A stretch of 64,000 bases of DNA from Kalmanozyma brasiliensis GHG001 (taxonomy: Eukaryota; Basidiomycota; Ustilaginomycetes; Ustilaginales): NCBI RefSeq assembly GCF_000497045.1, contig NW_015961954.1:372001-436000 (forward strand). The letters are read 5' to 3'. Shown piece by piece: positions 9,892 through 19,357 of this stretch. Under the pieces are notes generated by a model, which made no database searches, was not told the origin of the DNA, and saw only the letters and a list, made by a program, of their open reading frames with translations. The position numbers and the translations under genes are program-made. Position 1 is the first letter of the stretch, and every line of letters begins with the position of its first letter.

Positions 9892-10185
9892 ATGGATGCG
9901 TTTCAAGGGTCCGGAACTCGTAAGATTGCGAACGCTCAGATCCGCCGGCGCCTAGCCTTGAAAAAGGCCGAAAACAAGAGAGCGGCACGAGCGAGCAAGA
10001 TGGCCGATCTCGAACAGGCGCTGCCTCCACCACGTGAATCGCCTTATCTCCACGTTCCGCCGCGACCGCCACGTTCGCGTCGACTTTCCAGTCAGGTTGC
10101 CTCATCCCAACGTACCATGGGACACATTAGCTCACTCACACAAGAGCATGGAGAACATGCATCGACGTCAGATGTGAACCGCTAG
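9892..10185 (+). CDS. Possible small basic protein (very uncertain)
   Basis: A 97-codon ATG frame fills the gap between the acyltransferase start and the 3' end of the kynureninase fusion gene. The predicted peptide is strongly basic and helical near its N terminus (QIRRRLALKKAENKRAARAS), then Pro/Arg- and Ser-rich. I recognise no family, and codon use is not clearly coding. It may be only promoter or 3' UTR sequence. A CACGTG word lies inside it at 10031-10036. Listed because the gap is otherwise empty. Confidence 0.2.
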   Translation: MDAFQGSGTRKIANAQIRRRLALKKAENKRAARASKMADLEQALPPPRESPYLHVPPRPPRSRRLSSQVASSQRTMGHISSLTQEHGEHASTSDVNR

Positions 10186-10211
10186 CCCTGAATTGCAATT
10201 GCTACAGGGAC

Positions 10212-13200
10212 CTATGAAGCCTTGTTCGCCTCGACCTCATCCAGCAGACTCTGCCTGAGCACGTCTGCGGTCCTCCAGACATCCGTGTACGTCGAGAACT
10301 GGGCCAGCGGAGCGAGCCTAAGCATATCCGGATGCCTAATATCCGCCACGAGACCGCGCTGCTTCTCGGCCCTCTTGTGCGCCCTCGCAATGAGACGTTT
10401 GCCATCGATCGGCGGCGGGACGTCCTTCCCACTGGCCTGCTGCTGTTCCTGCTTCTGCTCCTCCTTGGGCTTCTCGGTCGCAGGTGGATCCGGAATTTGG
10501 ATGCATAGCTGGCTGCCTCGCTGTAGAGGGTCGCGCGGGGTGACGATGCGGATGTCGAAGCCGTCCGGGAAGAAGCCTGGGCTGAGGAGGAGCGTCTCGA
10601 GGTAGGCGGTGAGACGCAGGCTCTTGCTCCGCAGAATGGGCATGATGGTGCCTTTGCCGTGCTTGCCTTCGCCGGTCAGACCCTCGTCGCGGGCGTTGCG
10701 CTCGCCGAACTCGGTCGCTTTGAGCAGCGTCTCGAGCGAACCCTTGAGCGAGGCCATGTCGAGCATCGAAGGGTTCGACGTCTGCCATCCCTCCGCACCG
10801 CGGGTGGGCACGAACTGATCCGGCATCGAGAAACGCGTCTCCTTCTCGTGTCCCCACCATCCTGCTTGTCTCGTGAGGTTGGCGTGGTGCCATTTGTCGT
10901 GCACGAACAGACCGGCGATGCCGCCTGGACCCGAAGAGCCGTACTTGTACGTGCACCAGCACGCAAAGTCGATGCCCCAGTCGTGGAGTGCCAGAGGGAC
11001 ATTGGCGAAAGCGTGGGCAAGATCGACACCGAACAGGATGTCGTACTCGTGTGCTTTGGCTGCGAGCTTCTCGAGCTCGAATAGCTGACCTGTGAAGTAC
11101 TGGATGCCGCCGATGAGTACCATGGCCGTCTCGCCCTCCTTGCCGCACTTCTCGATCGTCGCCAGGATGTCGGCCGTCTCGAGCGTCTTGCTGCCCTCCT
11201 TGGGCACCAGAGGAACCATTGAGGTCTTCGGATCGAAGCCGTTGAGCTCGATGACCGAAGCCAGGGCGTACTGGTCCGACGGGAATGCTTTCTGTTCGAA
11301 GATGATCTTGTGCTTGGTCTTCCTGCCGTCCTTCTTGCCCGCCTCAACGTCACCGGTAAAGTCGATGCCGAAAGGCTTGGTGGCAGGACGGTAGAACGTA
11401 GCCATGAGCGAGTGCAAGTTGCCCGTCAACGTGCCCATCACCACCACTTCAGACTTCTTTGCACCGACCATGTTGGCACAAAGTTCTCCGACACGTCCCT
11501 CCATCTGCGTCCACGGTGTGCCGTAAGGATGCTCAAAGTGACCAAGCACCGCCTTGCGGCCCCATGCCTCGATCTCCTGCTCCAGATACTGCTTGCCCAG
11601 ACGCGAGAGCGGACCCAGCGAGTTACCGCACATGTAGAGCGACTCTGCGTCGGGTGCTGTCTCGGCTGATGTCGATGGGTAGTCGGAGCTGCAGACGTCC
11701 TTGAATGTGGGCAAAATGTAGCCCGCCCGCATCTGGCGCAAGGGATCAGCTTTGTCCAGCTGTTCGGCGATGGCTCGGTCGGTGACCTTGGCGTTGGAGC
11801 CGAGCTTGTCGGCGATCGACTGAAGTTCTTGAACGAAGACCTCGGTCTTGAAGTCTTCATTAGCCTGAACAACGGATTTGTGCTGTACGCTCGGGGCTGA
11901 TTGAGCCCCGTTCGCGCTAGAAGACGACGCGGCGCCACGAACAGCGATGCCGGAGCTTGCCTCAGACAGCACCTTGGACAGCTGATTGAACTTGGCGGCA
12001 AACACGTTAGCAAAGGCGCCCTCCTCGTCGGTGGCGCTTGCGATGTTGATCTGCTCCACAAGCTCGTCCCGGTCAGTCACGTAGGCCGAAAGAGTGACGA
12101 CGGCCTGAACGTACTGCTCGAACGTGCGGAGGACTGCCTTCTCAATGGCCTGCTCCTCGGTCAAGTCCGCATCGGCATCGTCGCCAGCTGCCTCATTCGC
12201 ATCCGTGTCCTCGTCCTCTTCAGCGTCGTGGTCAAACATCTTGACCTCGAGACCAGCATCCGCTTCGCCGTAGAGGCAAGCAGCGACCAGCTCGTCTTGC
12301 GCCTCTTCGAGCTGTTTGCCAAGCTCCTCGACTTCGTCCAGATCGATACCGCTCTTGGCTGGGTCGGACTTGGCGATCTCCTTGAGGATGTTCTCGTGTG
12401 TTAGGTTGCCCATCTTGACCAGGTTCGAGAGCTGGCGGAGACGGTCCTTCTGCTCGGGCGACAGAGGCGTGGCATCGGGGAAGGAGAACTCGTCGGCCTC
12501 TCCGGCGTCGACTGCGGCACCGGTCTGCGACTGATCCGCCTCGATGCCCTCCTTGAGCTCTTGCAGACCATCGCGCATGAGCTCGACGCGGTTGCTCCAG
12601 CTGCGCTTGCATGCTTCCAGGTTGGACCTGCTGAGACCTTTGACGTGGACCTTGGTGCGGACGCCGTTGGGGGCGATGGAGGTGAGGGTGCGTGGTGTTC
12701 CGTCGGCGTTCCTCTCGCCAATGTATTTTGCGCACGTCTCCCAGACGAGATTGTTGGCTGCGAGGGTGCGCTTGCGGAGCTCTGCCGGGCTGTCGTTGCC
12801 GTTGACGGAGAGCGATTCGAGTTTCTTGCTGACGCCGGCAATGACGCCGTCGGCACGATCGCGAGCCTGCGATGCATTTTCGAGCGCCTTTTTTGCCCGG
12901 TCGTCGAGTAGCGAGTGGAAGAGATCGGCTATGGAGCCAATGACATCTTCCACGGCCGAGCGGACCTCACGGGCGAAAGAGTTGCCAAGCGAGTATTCGA
13001 GCTTCTTTTCGAGATCGTCTCGTTCGGAAGGTGGCAGGCCGAGCTGGTCTGCCGACATGATCTGACCGCCCATCTCCTTTGCCAGCTTTTCGAGTTTGCG
13101 CCTTTCCTCGATCTGAGCTGGGTCGTTCTGATTTGCTTGAGGTCGCTTCTGGAAGACTTCACGGTCCTTCCACGCTTTCTTTGCGAGGAAGACGATCTTG

Positions 13201-13595
13201 GGAAGGAGATCCGAGCCCAAAGAGACGATTTGTGCCTGAGCCGCCTCGAGTGACTTTGCATCCAGCCCAGAGACCGGAGAAACGACATCATTAGAACTGC
13301 CATTTGCGGTTGCTTTCGCCGCCGACGATGCTTTGGCGCTGGGCTTGAGTGCTACAGCGAGGTTGTTGGAATGCTTTTGAACGAGTGTGAGCAGCTGTGT
13401 GAGATCCGAGACGATCTGCGTCGACAGCTTGTCGGCCGTTGGTGGCACTGAAGACGAGGAGGCCTGGTCATCGTCTGCCGGGAGAATCGTTGGCTGGACC
13501 GGTTCGCGCAGCGATTGAATGGAGGATGCGCAAATGATCGAGATGCGGAGCAAGGAGGACTGGAGCTCCTTCTCGGCTGCTTGATCGGTCGTCAT
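10212..13595 (-). CDS. BNA5: GCIP (cyclin-D1-binding-like) domain fused to kynureninase
   Basis: 1127 residues in a single frame from a clear ATG. Residues ~1-545 are helical and resemble the GCIP/CCNDBP1 family: LTQLLTLVQKHSNNLA, EVRSAVEDVIGSI, WETCAKYIG, PLSPEQKDRLRQL, then an acidic stretch near 455-490. A Ser/Ala linker follows. Residues ~595-1127 are kynureninase: DPLRQMRAGYILPTF, YMCGNSLGPLS, GVDLAHAFANVPLAL, and CTYKYGSSGPGG with the PLP lysine at about 884. The C-terminal domain has a Lys/Glu/Gln-rich insertion (near 1040-1062). Kynureninase cleaves kynurenine or 3-hydroxykynurenine to (3-hydroxy)anthranilate in tryptophan degradation and de novo NAD synthesis. No methionine lies between about residue 455 and the kynureninase core, so a separate kynureninase start is not available in this frame. 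The fusion reading is favoured; a hidden intron is not excluded. Confidence 0.87.
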   Translation of the reverse strand: MTTDQAAEKELQSSLLRISIICASSIQSLREPVQPTILPADDDQASSSSVPPTADKLSTQIVSDLTQLLTLVQKHSNNLAVALKPSAKASSAAKATANGSSNDVVSPVSGLDAKSLEAAQAQIVSLGSDLLPKIVFLAKKAWKDREVFQKRPQANQNDPAQIEERRKLEKLAKEMGGQIMSADQLGLPPSERDDLEKKLEYSLGNSFAREVRSAVEDVIGSIADLFHSLLDDRAKKALENASQARDRADGVIAGVSKKLESLSVNGNDSPAELRKRTLAANNLVWETCAKYIGERNADGTPRTLTSIAPNGVRTKVHVKGLSRSNLEACKRSWSNRVELMRDGLQELKEGIEADQSQTGAAVDAGEADEFSFPDATPLSPEQKDRLRQLSNLVKMGNLTHENILKEIAKSDPAKSGIDLDEVEELGKQLEEAQDELVAACLYGEADAGLEVKMFDHDAEEDEDTDANEAAGDDADADLTEEQAIEKAVLRTFEQYVQAVVTLSAYVTDRDELVEQINIASATDEEGAFANVFAAKFNQLSKVLSEASSGIAVRGAASSSSANGAQSAPSVQHKSVVQANEDFKTEVFVQELQSIADKLGSNAKVTDRAIAEQLDKADPLRQMRAGYILPTFKDVCSSDYPSTSAETAPDAESLYMCGNSLGPLSRLGKQYLEQEIEAWGRKAVLGHFEHPYGTPWTQMEGRVGELCANMVGAKKSEVVVMGTLTGNLHSLMATFYRPATKPFGIDFTGDVEAGKKDGRKTKHKIIFEQKAFPSDQYALASVIELNGFDPKTSMVPLVPKEGSKTLETADILATIEKCGKEGETAMVLIGGIQYFTGQLFELEKLAAKAHEYDILFGVDLAHAFANVPLALHDWGIDFACWCTYKYGSSGPGGIAGLFVHDKWHHANLTRQAGWWGHEKETRFSMPDQFVPTRGAEGWQTSNPSMLDMASLKGSLETLLKATEFGERNARDEGLTGEGKHGKGTIMPILRSKSLRLTAYLETLLLSPGFFPDGFDIRIVTPRDPLQRGSQLCIQIPDPPATEKPKEEQKQEQQQASGKDVPPPIDGKRLIARAHKRAEKQRGLVADIRHPDMLRLAPLAQFSTYTDVWRTADVLRQSLLDEVEANKAS

Positions 13596-14793
13596 TTTGC
13601 TTTCGCGCTCGACGGCGGAGTCAAGTGGTTGTAAAAGGGATTAGATGCTGAGCTGATGAAGTTTGCTGAGAGACGACGGGGCGACGTAAGCGATGTTGGC
13701 CTCGAGCGATGTAGTTCCTGCAGTCTCGAGTCTGTTACGCGGTAAATAATCGAGGTGAAGCAGCAGGCAGCCGGTTTGAGCTAAACGTGGTCAGCACGGG
13801 ATCGAGGCAGAGAGGATGGGCTAAGCAGTGCGTGACGGTCAAGACGACAGAAGGGATGATGATCGAGGTTCAAGGTGAAGAGGAGACGCAGCTTCTTTGA
13901 GAGGCCAACACTTCAGGGTCTGAGCGTGTCAGCTCAGCCAGCAACCGAGGCGGACGGCCAATATTTTTTTCTGGACCGCGCAGCGTCGGCGCAATCCCTT
14001 CCGATAGCGAGCGTCTAACTGACACGATTTCGGCATGGATGCCGATTCCAACTTACCTTTGTACTAAATGAGAGACAAAGCGGCTGCCGGCGGTTGCTTC
14101 CAAGGCTAACGTCGACTACGAATCAATTTTGGTAGGCGTGAGAGTCTTGTGACGAGCAGAGGGAGAGCGAACCTTCTCACGCCGTTTGTCACTTTATCCT
14201 CACGGGTTGTCACCAAGGCTTGCTGCTTCGGAGAGCGTCCGACACCCCTCGGATCAAGTCCGGACGGCAAATTCTCGCCTTCTGCGTCCTAATCAGTCAG
14301 CACAGAGCTCGAAAGGAAGAAAGTTTCGCGGATCGAAGCCTTGCAAACGTCATGAATTGATGAGCGTATGCTTCTTCGGTATCGAACCCGGCTAATTGCG
14401 GCGTCCATCGTTTAGCCACCGAGCTCGACCCTTCTTTGCCGTGTCTTCGGATATTCGTCGACTTTTCGACGCTTGGGATGAGTGAAGATGAGGTGTAACA
14501 ATCAATGATATTCGCAGAAAAATGGACCTTGCCAAGAGGCTGTGCTTGGGAAATCGAGATGCCGCTGCGGTCGGTGACGCAGAGGCACAGCTTTGGTGGC
14601 TAAAGCCTCCACTTCTCCGGCTTCAGCCATCCGCGCGCAGCAGCTGGGGACCCTTGAGATGCTCTTGGCTCATCGGAGCGTCGGCCATCCACGCTGGGTC
14701 AGAGTCATATGAGACTTTACGGTGGCGCTACACACCTTTCCCTCCGCACCACCACCACCACCATCCCCATTCTAACCCGATAGCGAAAGCACA
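13596..14793. other. 1.2 kb divergent intergenic region
   Basis: Lies between the kynureninase fusion gene (minus) and the WW protein gene (plus). The small open frames here show no recognisable features. A (CAC)n tract of about 18 bases (14746-14763) sits about 30 bases before the WW gene start, probably in its 5' leader. No RNA gene was recognised. Confidence 0.5.
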
Positions 14794-15633
14794 ATGTCGA
14801 ACCCATCACAGCCCACAGAAGCACCTCCCTCCTACGAGCAGGCCAGCGGCTCGTCTCGCCCTGCTGCCGCCACCTCCTCCACCACCGGTAGCCATCTGGG
14901 CGTCCCCAAGCAGGACGAGCAAACGGCGCGCAAGTCGATGGAGGACATGCTGCGACCCCTACCCAAGGGTTGGATCCGTCAATTCGACCCGACCACGCAA
15001 CACAACTTCTTTGTCGACACGCAGGCCAAGCCGCCACGCTCCATCTGGGTCCACCCCTTCGACGATGAGCAGTATCAGCGCGAGCATCCTACGGAAGTGA
15101 AGCAGGAGAGGGAGCGCATCGAGCGCGAACACATGGTTCATGCGGATACCGATGATGAGGATGATCACCGTCATCCCTCCACCGCCGCCACTGGGGCGGG
15201 TGCGAGTGCGGGTGCCCAGCCCAAGGGCATGAAGAAGTTCGGCCGCTCGCTCAAGGACAAGCTGACCAACACAACGCACAGCGAGCGAGAGGCAAAGAGG
15301 CAGGCGCAGAGGGAGGCCGAACAGCGCGCATTCGAACAGCACCAGGCCATCAGGAGAGCGCTTCAGGTCGCCACGCAGACCGGTCAGCCACAGCTGGTGG
15401 GCAGGGACAAGCAGGGACGAGAGATCTTCGCACAGCCTCCCCCACCCGGCGCGTATGGATACGGCGCTACACTCGGCTACGGCCCGTACCAGACTATGAA
15501 CGGCCCTTACGGCGCTTATGGGCCGTACAGCAGACCCATGGGTCCTTACAGCAGGCCGTATGGCGGCGGTGCAGGAATGCCTATCCTGGGTGGCTTGGCT
15601 GGTGGTATGCTGCTCGGTGGACTGCTGTTCTAG
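14794..15633 (+). CDS. WW-domain protein with Gly/Tyr-rich hydrophobic tail
   Basis: 279 residues. A PPSYEQ motif (residues 11-16, PPxY type) precedes a WW domain at about 54-90: LPKGWIRQFD, with W60 and W85 as the two signature Trp and P88 downstream. A Lys/Arg/Glu-rich helical segment follows (about 150-200). The tail is Gly/Pro/Tyr-rich (repeated GPY/YSRP) and ends in GGLAGGMLLGGLLF, a short hydrophobic Gly zipper that might touch membranes. WW domains bind Pro-rich ligands, and the protein's own PPxY could bind its WW domain in cis or trans. The layout recalls yeast Wwm1, a partner of the metacaspase Mca1, but that link is only a resemblance. Confidence 0.8.
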   Translation: MSNPSQPTEAPPSYEQASGSSRPAAATSSTTGSHLGVPKQDEQTARKSMEDMLRPLPKGWIRQFDPTTQHNFFVDTQAKPPRSIWVHPFDDEQYQREHPTEVKQERERIEREHMVHADTDDEDDHRHPSTAATGAGASAGAQPKGMKKFGRSLKDKLTNTTHSEREAKRQAQREAEQRAFEQHQAIRRALQVATQTGQPQLVGRDKQGREIFAQPPPPGAYGYGATLGYGPYQTMNGPYGAYGPYSRPMGPYSRPYGGGAGMPILGGLAGGMLLGGLLF

Positions 15634-15802
15634 TTCGGACCGTGCCGGTCGGAGGACGAATGTCGGTTGTAAATAAGTGTATAGCTGGTCTCTGTCTCTC
15701 AATGATACCTCATCGATACCTCACGAATCGACCGCACAGTCTGAGCTTCATGAATAATGAGATTGTGTGTGAGTGCAAAGGAAGGTGAACGCGTAATGAC
15801 TT

Positions 15803-18082
15803 CTACACCAACCTGTTCTCCAGCCGTTTCTCGCCCTTCAATCTCCTAAGCGCCTCAACCGTCTTCTCGAGATCCATCGTCTCCGCCTTACCCTTCTGGT
15901 TCGCATCGTCTCTGTTTCTGATATTGACACTCTTGGTCTCCATCTCCTCGTGACCCACCACAAACACAAAGTTGTACTGGTTGATCTCGCCGTTCCTCAC
16001 CTTCTTGGGCAGCGTGTTGTCGGTCAGATCCACGTCCGCATAGAACCCTTCATCCCACAGCCTCTGCTGAACGGACTTGGCGTAATCGAAGACGGTGTTG
16101 GTGACGGGAACGACGAGGACCTGACGCGGGCTGAGCCAGAACGGCCACTTGCCGGCAAAGTGCTCCGTGAGGATGGCCGTGAAGCGCTCGAGCGAGCCGA
16201 CGATCGCACGGTGGATCATGACAGGTCGCTCGGCTTGCGTCTCACCGCCTTGGGACACGGCGGTGCGGTACTCGAGCTTGAACTGCTGCGGCAGCTGGAA
16301 GTCGAGTTGAATGGTGGCACACTGGAACTGACGGCGCATGGCATCCGAGATGGTAATATCGATCTTGGGGCCGTAGAACGCTCCGTCGCCGGCGTTGAGC
16401 TCCCACTTGCCGGGCACGAACTTGTCCAGCGCCGCGGCGAGTCGCGCTTCGGCCGCATTCCAGGTTTCGATCTCGCCAAGGAACTTCTCCGGTCGCGTGG
16501 AGAGTTTCAGCTTGAAGTCGAAGCCGAACAGGCTGTAGACGCGCTGCAGGAAGTCAAAGCAGTTGGCCATCTCCTGCTCGATCTGGCTCGACATGCAGAA
16601 GATGTGCGCGTCGTCCTGACAAAATCGTCGGACACGCGTGAGACCACTGAGCGCACCCGAGGCCTCATTTCGGTGGAGCACACCAAAGTCGGCCAGTCGA
16701 AGCGGAAGCTCCTTGTACGATCGGTCGCGCGCGGCAAACATGAGACAGTGACCCGGGCAGTTCATAGGCTTGAGGGCGAACTGCTCCTTGTCGACGCCGA
16801 GGGCGAACATGTCATCCTTGTAGTTCTGCCAGTGACCCGAGGTCTGCCAGAGCTTCGAGTTGTACATGTTGGGAGTGATAACCTCGTCGAAGCCACGCTG
16901 ACGGTACTCAGACTTGATGAACTCCTGCAGCGTGTTGTAGATGCGCGCGCCGTGGGGCAACCAGAAGCACGAACCGGGCGACAGCTCGTGGAACATGAAG
17001 AGCTCCTGCTCCTTGCCGATCTTGCGGTGGTCGCGCTTTGCAGCCTCAAGAAGGAATTGCTTGTACTCGGACATTTGCTTTGCGTCCGGGAACGAGATAC
17101 CATAGAGACGCTGGAGCGAGTCGTTGTTCTGGTCGCCGAGGAAGTAGGACGCCGAGTTCTTGAGGACGGTCATGGCCTTGATGCGGCCGGTGTGGGGTAT
17201 ATGAGGACCAACGCAGAGATCGATCATAGGACCGCAACGGTAGACGGTGGTGGAGGTGCCGTCGGGGATCTTGGACTGGATGATGTGCTGCTTGTACTTG
17301 TTGTAGTTGAACATCTCGAGGAGCTGCTGCTTGGAGACGACGAGACGCTCGAACTTTTGCTTCTCCTTGGTGGCATTTTTGACGAGGGTCTCGAGCGCAG
17401 AGAAGTCGGTCTGGGTGATCATGCGGTCGCCCGAGTCGCCCATGGCCATCTCGTAGAAGAAGCCGTCTTCGGTGGGAGGGCCGATGCACAAGTGGCAGCC
17501 GTAGTGCTTCTCACAGGCCTCGCCAAGGACGTGTGCCGACGAGTGCCAGAAGACGCGCTTGCCCTCGGGTGATTCGAAGTCGAACAGCTCGAGCTTGCAG
17601 TCGCCCTCCAATGGACGCTCGAGATCCCAAAGAGTCTCGTCCACCTTGGAGATGACGATTCGCTCCGACAACGACTTGGAGATCTCCTTAGCAATGTCCA
17701 GGGGTGAGGTCTCGTACGAGGTGCCCTGGCGCGTGGATCCGTCGGGCATGGTGACAGTGATGGGTTGACGAGGCTTTGCTGCGAACTCGGCATCCTGCTC
17801 TGCCTTGAGCTTCTCGAACATGGCGATGCGGTGGTCGAAGTAGGCGGGCTTGGGAGAGAACTCGAGAGGGGCCTTGGATGCGCCATCGGCAGCGTCCTTC
17901 TTGGCTTTTGGCTTCTTCTCGCCCTTTGGCTGCTGCTGCTGCTGCTGTTGCTGCTTTTGTTGCTTCTGCTTCTGCTCTGGTTGTGCGTTGAGGTCGACAT
18001 TCTGGGCGGCCTCGGTGAGGTTGGATACCGGGTCTCGTGGCTCTGCCGACGAAGACACCGGCTGGGGTGCTGACGAAGACAT
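15803..18082 (-). CDS. THS1: Threonyl-tRNA synthetase (cytosolic)
   Basis: 759 residues, slightly longer than the yeast enzyme owing to a Gln/Lys-rich N terminus. A TGS domain begins at [13 protein letters not shown]. The editing domain carries [16 protein letters not shown] (HxxxH) and [10 protein letters not shown]. The class II catalytic core has [15 protein letters not shown], motif 2 around [21 protein letters not shown], and MNCPGHC with the zinc-binding Cys. The C-terminal anticodon-binding domain starts near [12 protein letters not shown]. It charges tRNA-Thr. No mitochondrial presequence is obvious at this ATG, so it is read as cytosolic; an alternative mitochondrial start is not excluded. 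Confidence 0.96.
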   Translation of the reverse strand: MSSSAPQPVSSSAEPRDPVSNLTEAAQNVDLNAQPEQKQKQQKQQQQQQQQPKGEKKPKAKKDAADGASKAPLEFSPKPAYFDHRIAMFEKLKAEQDAEFAAKPRQPITVTMPDGSTRQGTSYETSPLDIAKEISKSLSERIVISKVDETLWDLERPLEGDCKLELFDFESPEGKRVFWHSSAHVLGEACEKHYGCHLCIGPPTEDGFFYEMAMGDSGDRMITQTDFSALETLVKNATKEKQKFERLVVSKQQLLEMFNYNKYKQHIIQSKIPDGTSTTVYRCGPMIDLCVGPHIPHTGRIKAMTVLKNSASYFLGDQNNDSLQRLYGISFPDAKQMSEYKQFLLEAAKRDHRKIGKEQELFMFHELSPGSCFWLPHGARIYNTLQEFIKSEYRQRGFDEVITPNMYNSKLWQTSGHWQNYKDDMFALGVDKEQFALKPMNCPGHCLMFAARDRSYKELPLRLADFGVLHRNEASGALSGLTRVRRFCQDDAHIFCMSSQIEQEMANCFDFLQRVYSLFGFDFKLKLSTRPEKFLGEIETWNAAEARLAAALDKFVPGKWELNAGDGAFYGPKIDITISDAMRRQFQCATIQLDFQLPQQFKLEYRTAVSQGGETQAERPVMIHRAIVGSLERFTAILTEHFAGKWPFWLSPRQVLVVPVTNTVFDYAKSVQQRLWDEGFYADVDLTDNTLPKKVRNGEINQYNFVFVVGHEEMETKSVNIRNRDDANQKGKAETMDLEKTVEALRRLKGEKRLENRLV
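17929..17975 (-). repeat. CAG/CAA tract coding a Gln-rich run in THS1
   Basis: The plus strand shows repeated CTG/TTG triplets. On the coding strand these encode a Gln/Lys run ([13 protein letters not shown]) in the N-terminal extension of threonyl-tRNA synthetase. Such triplet tracts vary in length between strains. It lies outside the catalytic domains, so variation should be tolerated. Confidence 0.7.
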
Positions 18083-18518
18083 GTTGGGTGGTGTGATGCG
18101 ATGACGCAGAAGAGAGATGCGCTAACTCTACTTTGTATCGTCAGTGTCTAGGATGATGGAGTCGAGTCAAGAAGGTCAAAGGGAGCGCTCAGTTTTTGCG
18201 AGTCACTTTTTGAGCTTTGGTGGGCTGCGCTGCTGCGCTGCTGCGCTCTTCTCACTCCAACACCTTCTCCGAAATGGCTCATATTCCACCTTTTCTTCTC
18301 TCGCACGTGACTGCCCAAGCTTCCGAAGCCGCACCGACCATTCATTCCTATTCTCGCATATCACATCGAATCCTCGAACCGTCACACGCTCCCATTGCTC
18401 AGCCATCGGCGCGCGCCATCTTTCGAGTCGTCACCGCATTCATCGAAGACGCGCGAATTCATCCTGACAGACCATCATCATCTTGCTATAACACGCATCG
18501 AGTCGCGCGACAGCAACA
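18083..18518. promoter_or_regulatory. Divergent promoter of THS1 and the INO80F-like gene
   Basis: 436 bases between two divergent starts. It contains three perfect tandem copies of GCTGCGCT at 18224-18247, a CACGTGACT word at 18304-18312 (E-box, Cbf1-like core), and a GAGTCA core at 18200-18205 that partly matches a Gcn4-type site (TGACTC on the minus strand). All three are sequence matches only; factor binding is inference. Confidence 0.45.
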
Positions 18519-19241
18519 ATGTCAGCACCAACGCCCGCAACGCAGCCGGTCAAGACCAAGTCCAAAGCCTACTCGTCCACCGTCGCCATCCAGGGCGACG
18601 CGGCCAAATACCGTCTCAAGTACAAGGAGCTCAAGAAGAAGGTGCGCGAGATCGAGGTGGAGAACGACAAGCTTCATCTCAAGACGCTCGGCATCAAGCG
18701 CAACATCCAACGCATGCGTCTTGAGCGCGCGATCCTGTACGAGCGGTTGGATGCCGAGTCGCGCGCGACGCCGGGTGTCGCCTCTTATCCGCCCTACGAG
18801 AGGGAGGATCCGTATGCTGCTCAGGGATCCAACCGTGGGGGTGCTTCGTCGAGTGGGCCAGTCAGGGGAGCCGGAGAGTATCAGGGTTATGCTGTTGGCG
18901 GTGGAAGCAGTGCATACCGTCAACCGCAAGCTGCTGCACCAACAAGAGCGTCCTACGGCTCGGCATACGATGACTACCCGCCGCCACCGCCTCCCGCAGC
19001 CAGGTCGCATCCTCACACACAGGCACGCGCCTACGCGCCATCGTACGATTCGCGTCACCACTCTCCACAACCACCGCCGCCCGCATCCTCAACGGGCGAT
19101 CGCGCAGAACGTCTGCGACAGTACACGGAAAGCGCCAGTCCCGAACCAGCGAGGCGCGGCGCAAGTCCGCCGGTGGAAGCTGGGCTGCCACCGTCGTCGT
19201 CGAGGTCGGCGATGAAGGTCACTTTGCGTCGCGGTGCCTGA
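18519..19241 (+). CDS. Coiled-coil protein resembling INO80 complex subunit F
   Basis: 240 residues. The N-terminal ~80 form a charged coiled coil: AAKYRLKYKELKKKVREIE, then IKRNIQRMRLERAILYERL. This pattern matches what I know as the INO80F (TFPT-like) domain found in basidiomycete INO80 chromatin-remodelling subunits. The remaining ~160 residues are Pro/Ser/Tyr/Arg-rich and look disordered, ending in a basic MKVTLRRGA. If the assignment is right the protein is nuclear and structural. Any short coiled-coil nuclear protein could look similar, so the functional call is moderate. The reading frame itself is well supported. Confidence 0.75.
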   Translation: MSAPTPATQPVKTKSKAYSSTVAIQGDAAKYRLKYKELKKKVREIEVENDKLHLKTLGIKRNIQRMRLERAILYERLDAESRATPGVASYPPYEREDPYAAQGSNRGGASSSGPVRGAGEYQGYAVGGGSSAYRQPQAAAPTRASYGSAYDDYPPPPPPAARSHPHTQARAYAPSYDSRHHSPQPPPPASSTGDRAERLRQYTESASPEPARRGASPPVEAGLPPSSSRSAMKVTLRRGA

Positions 19242-19357
19242 TCTTTCGGACTTCCTTCCGTTGCACAATGCGTGGATTGTATTATAGCAGTCATCTTCAT
19301 CACATCTCAACCACGCCATATGTCACCAGATCTACTGAGGCGGAAAGCTGCTCGATT

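Noticed and set aside
15950..17572. Plus-strand open frame of 540 codons
   Set aside because: It is exactly antisense to THS1. GC-rich codon bias opens the opposite strand; the translation is Val/Leu/Glu/Arg-biased with no domain.
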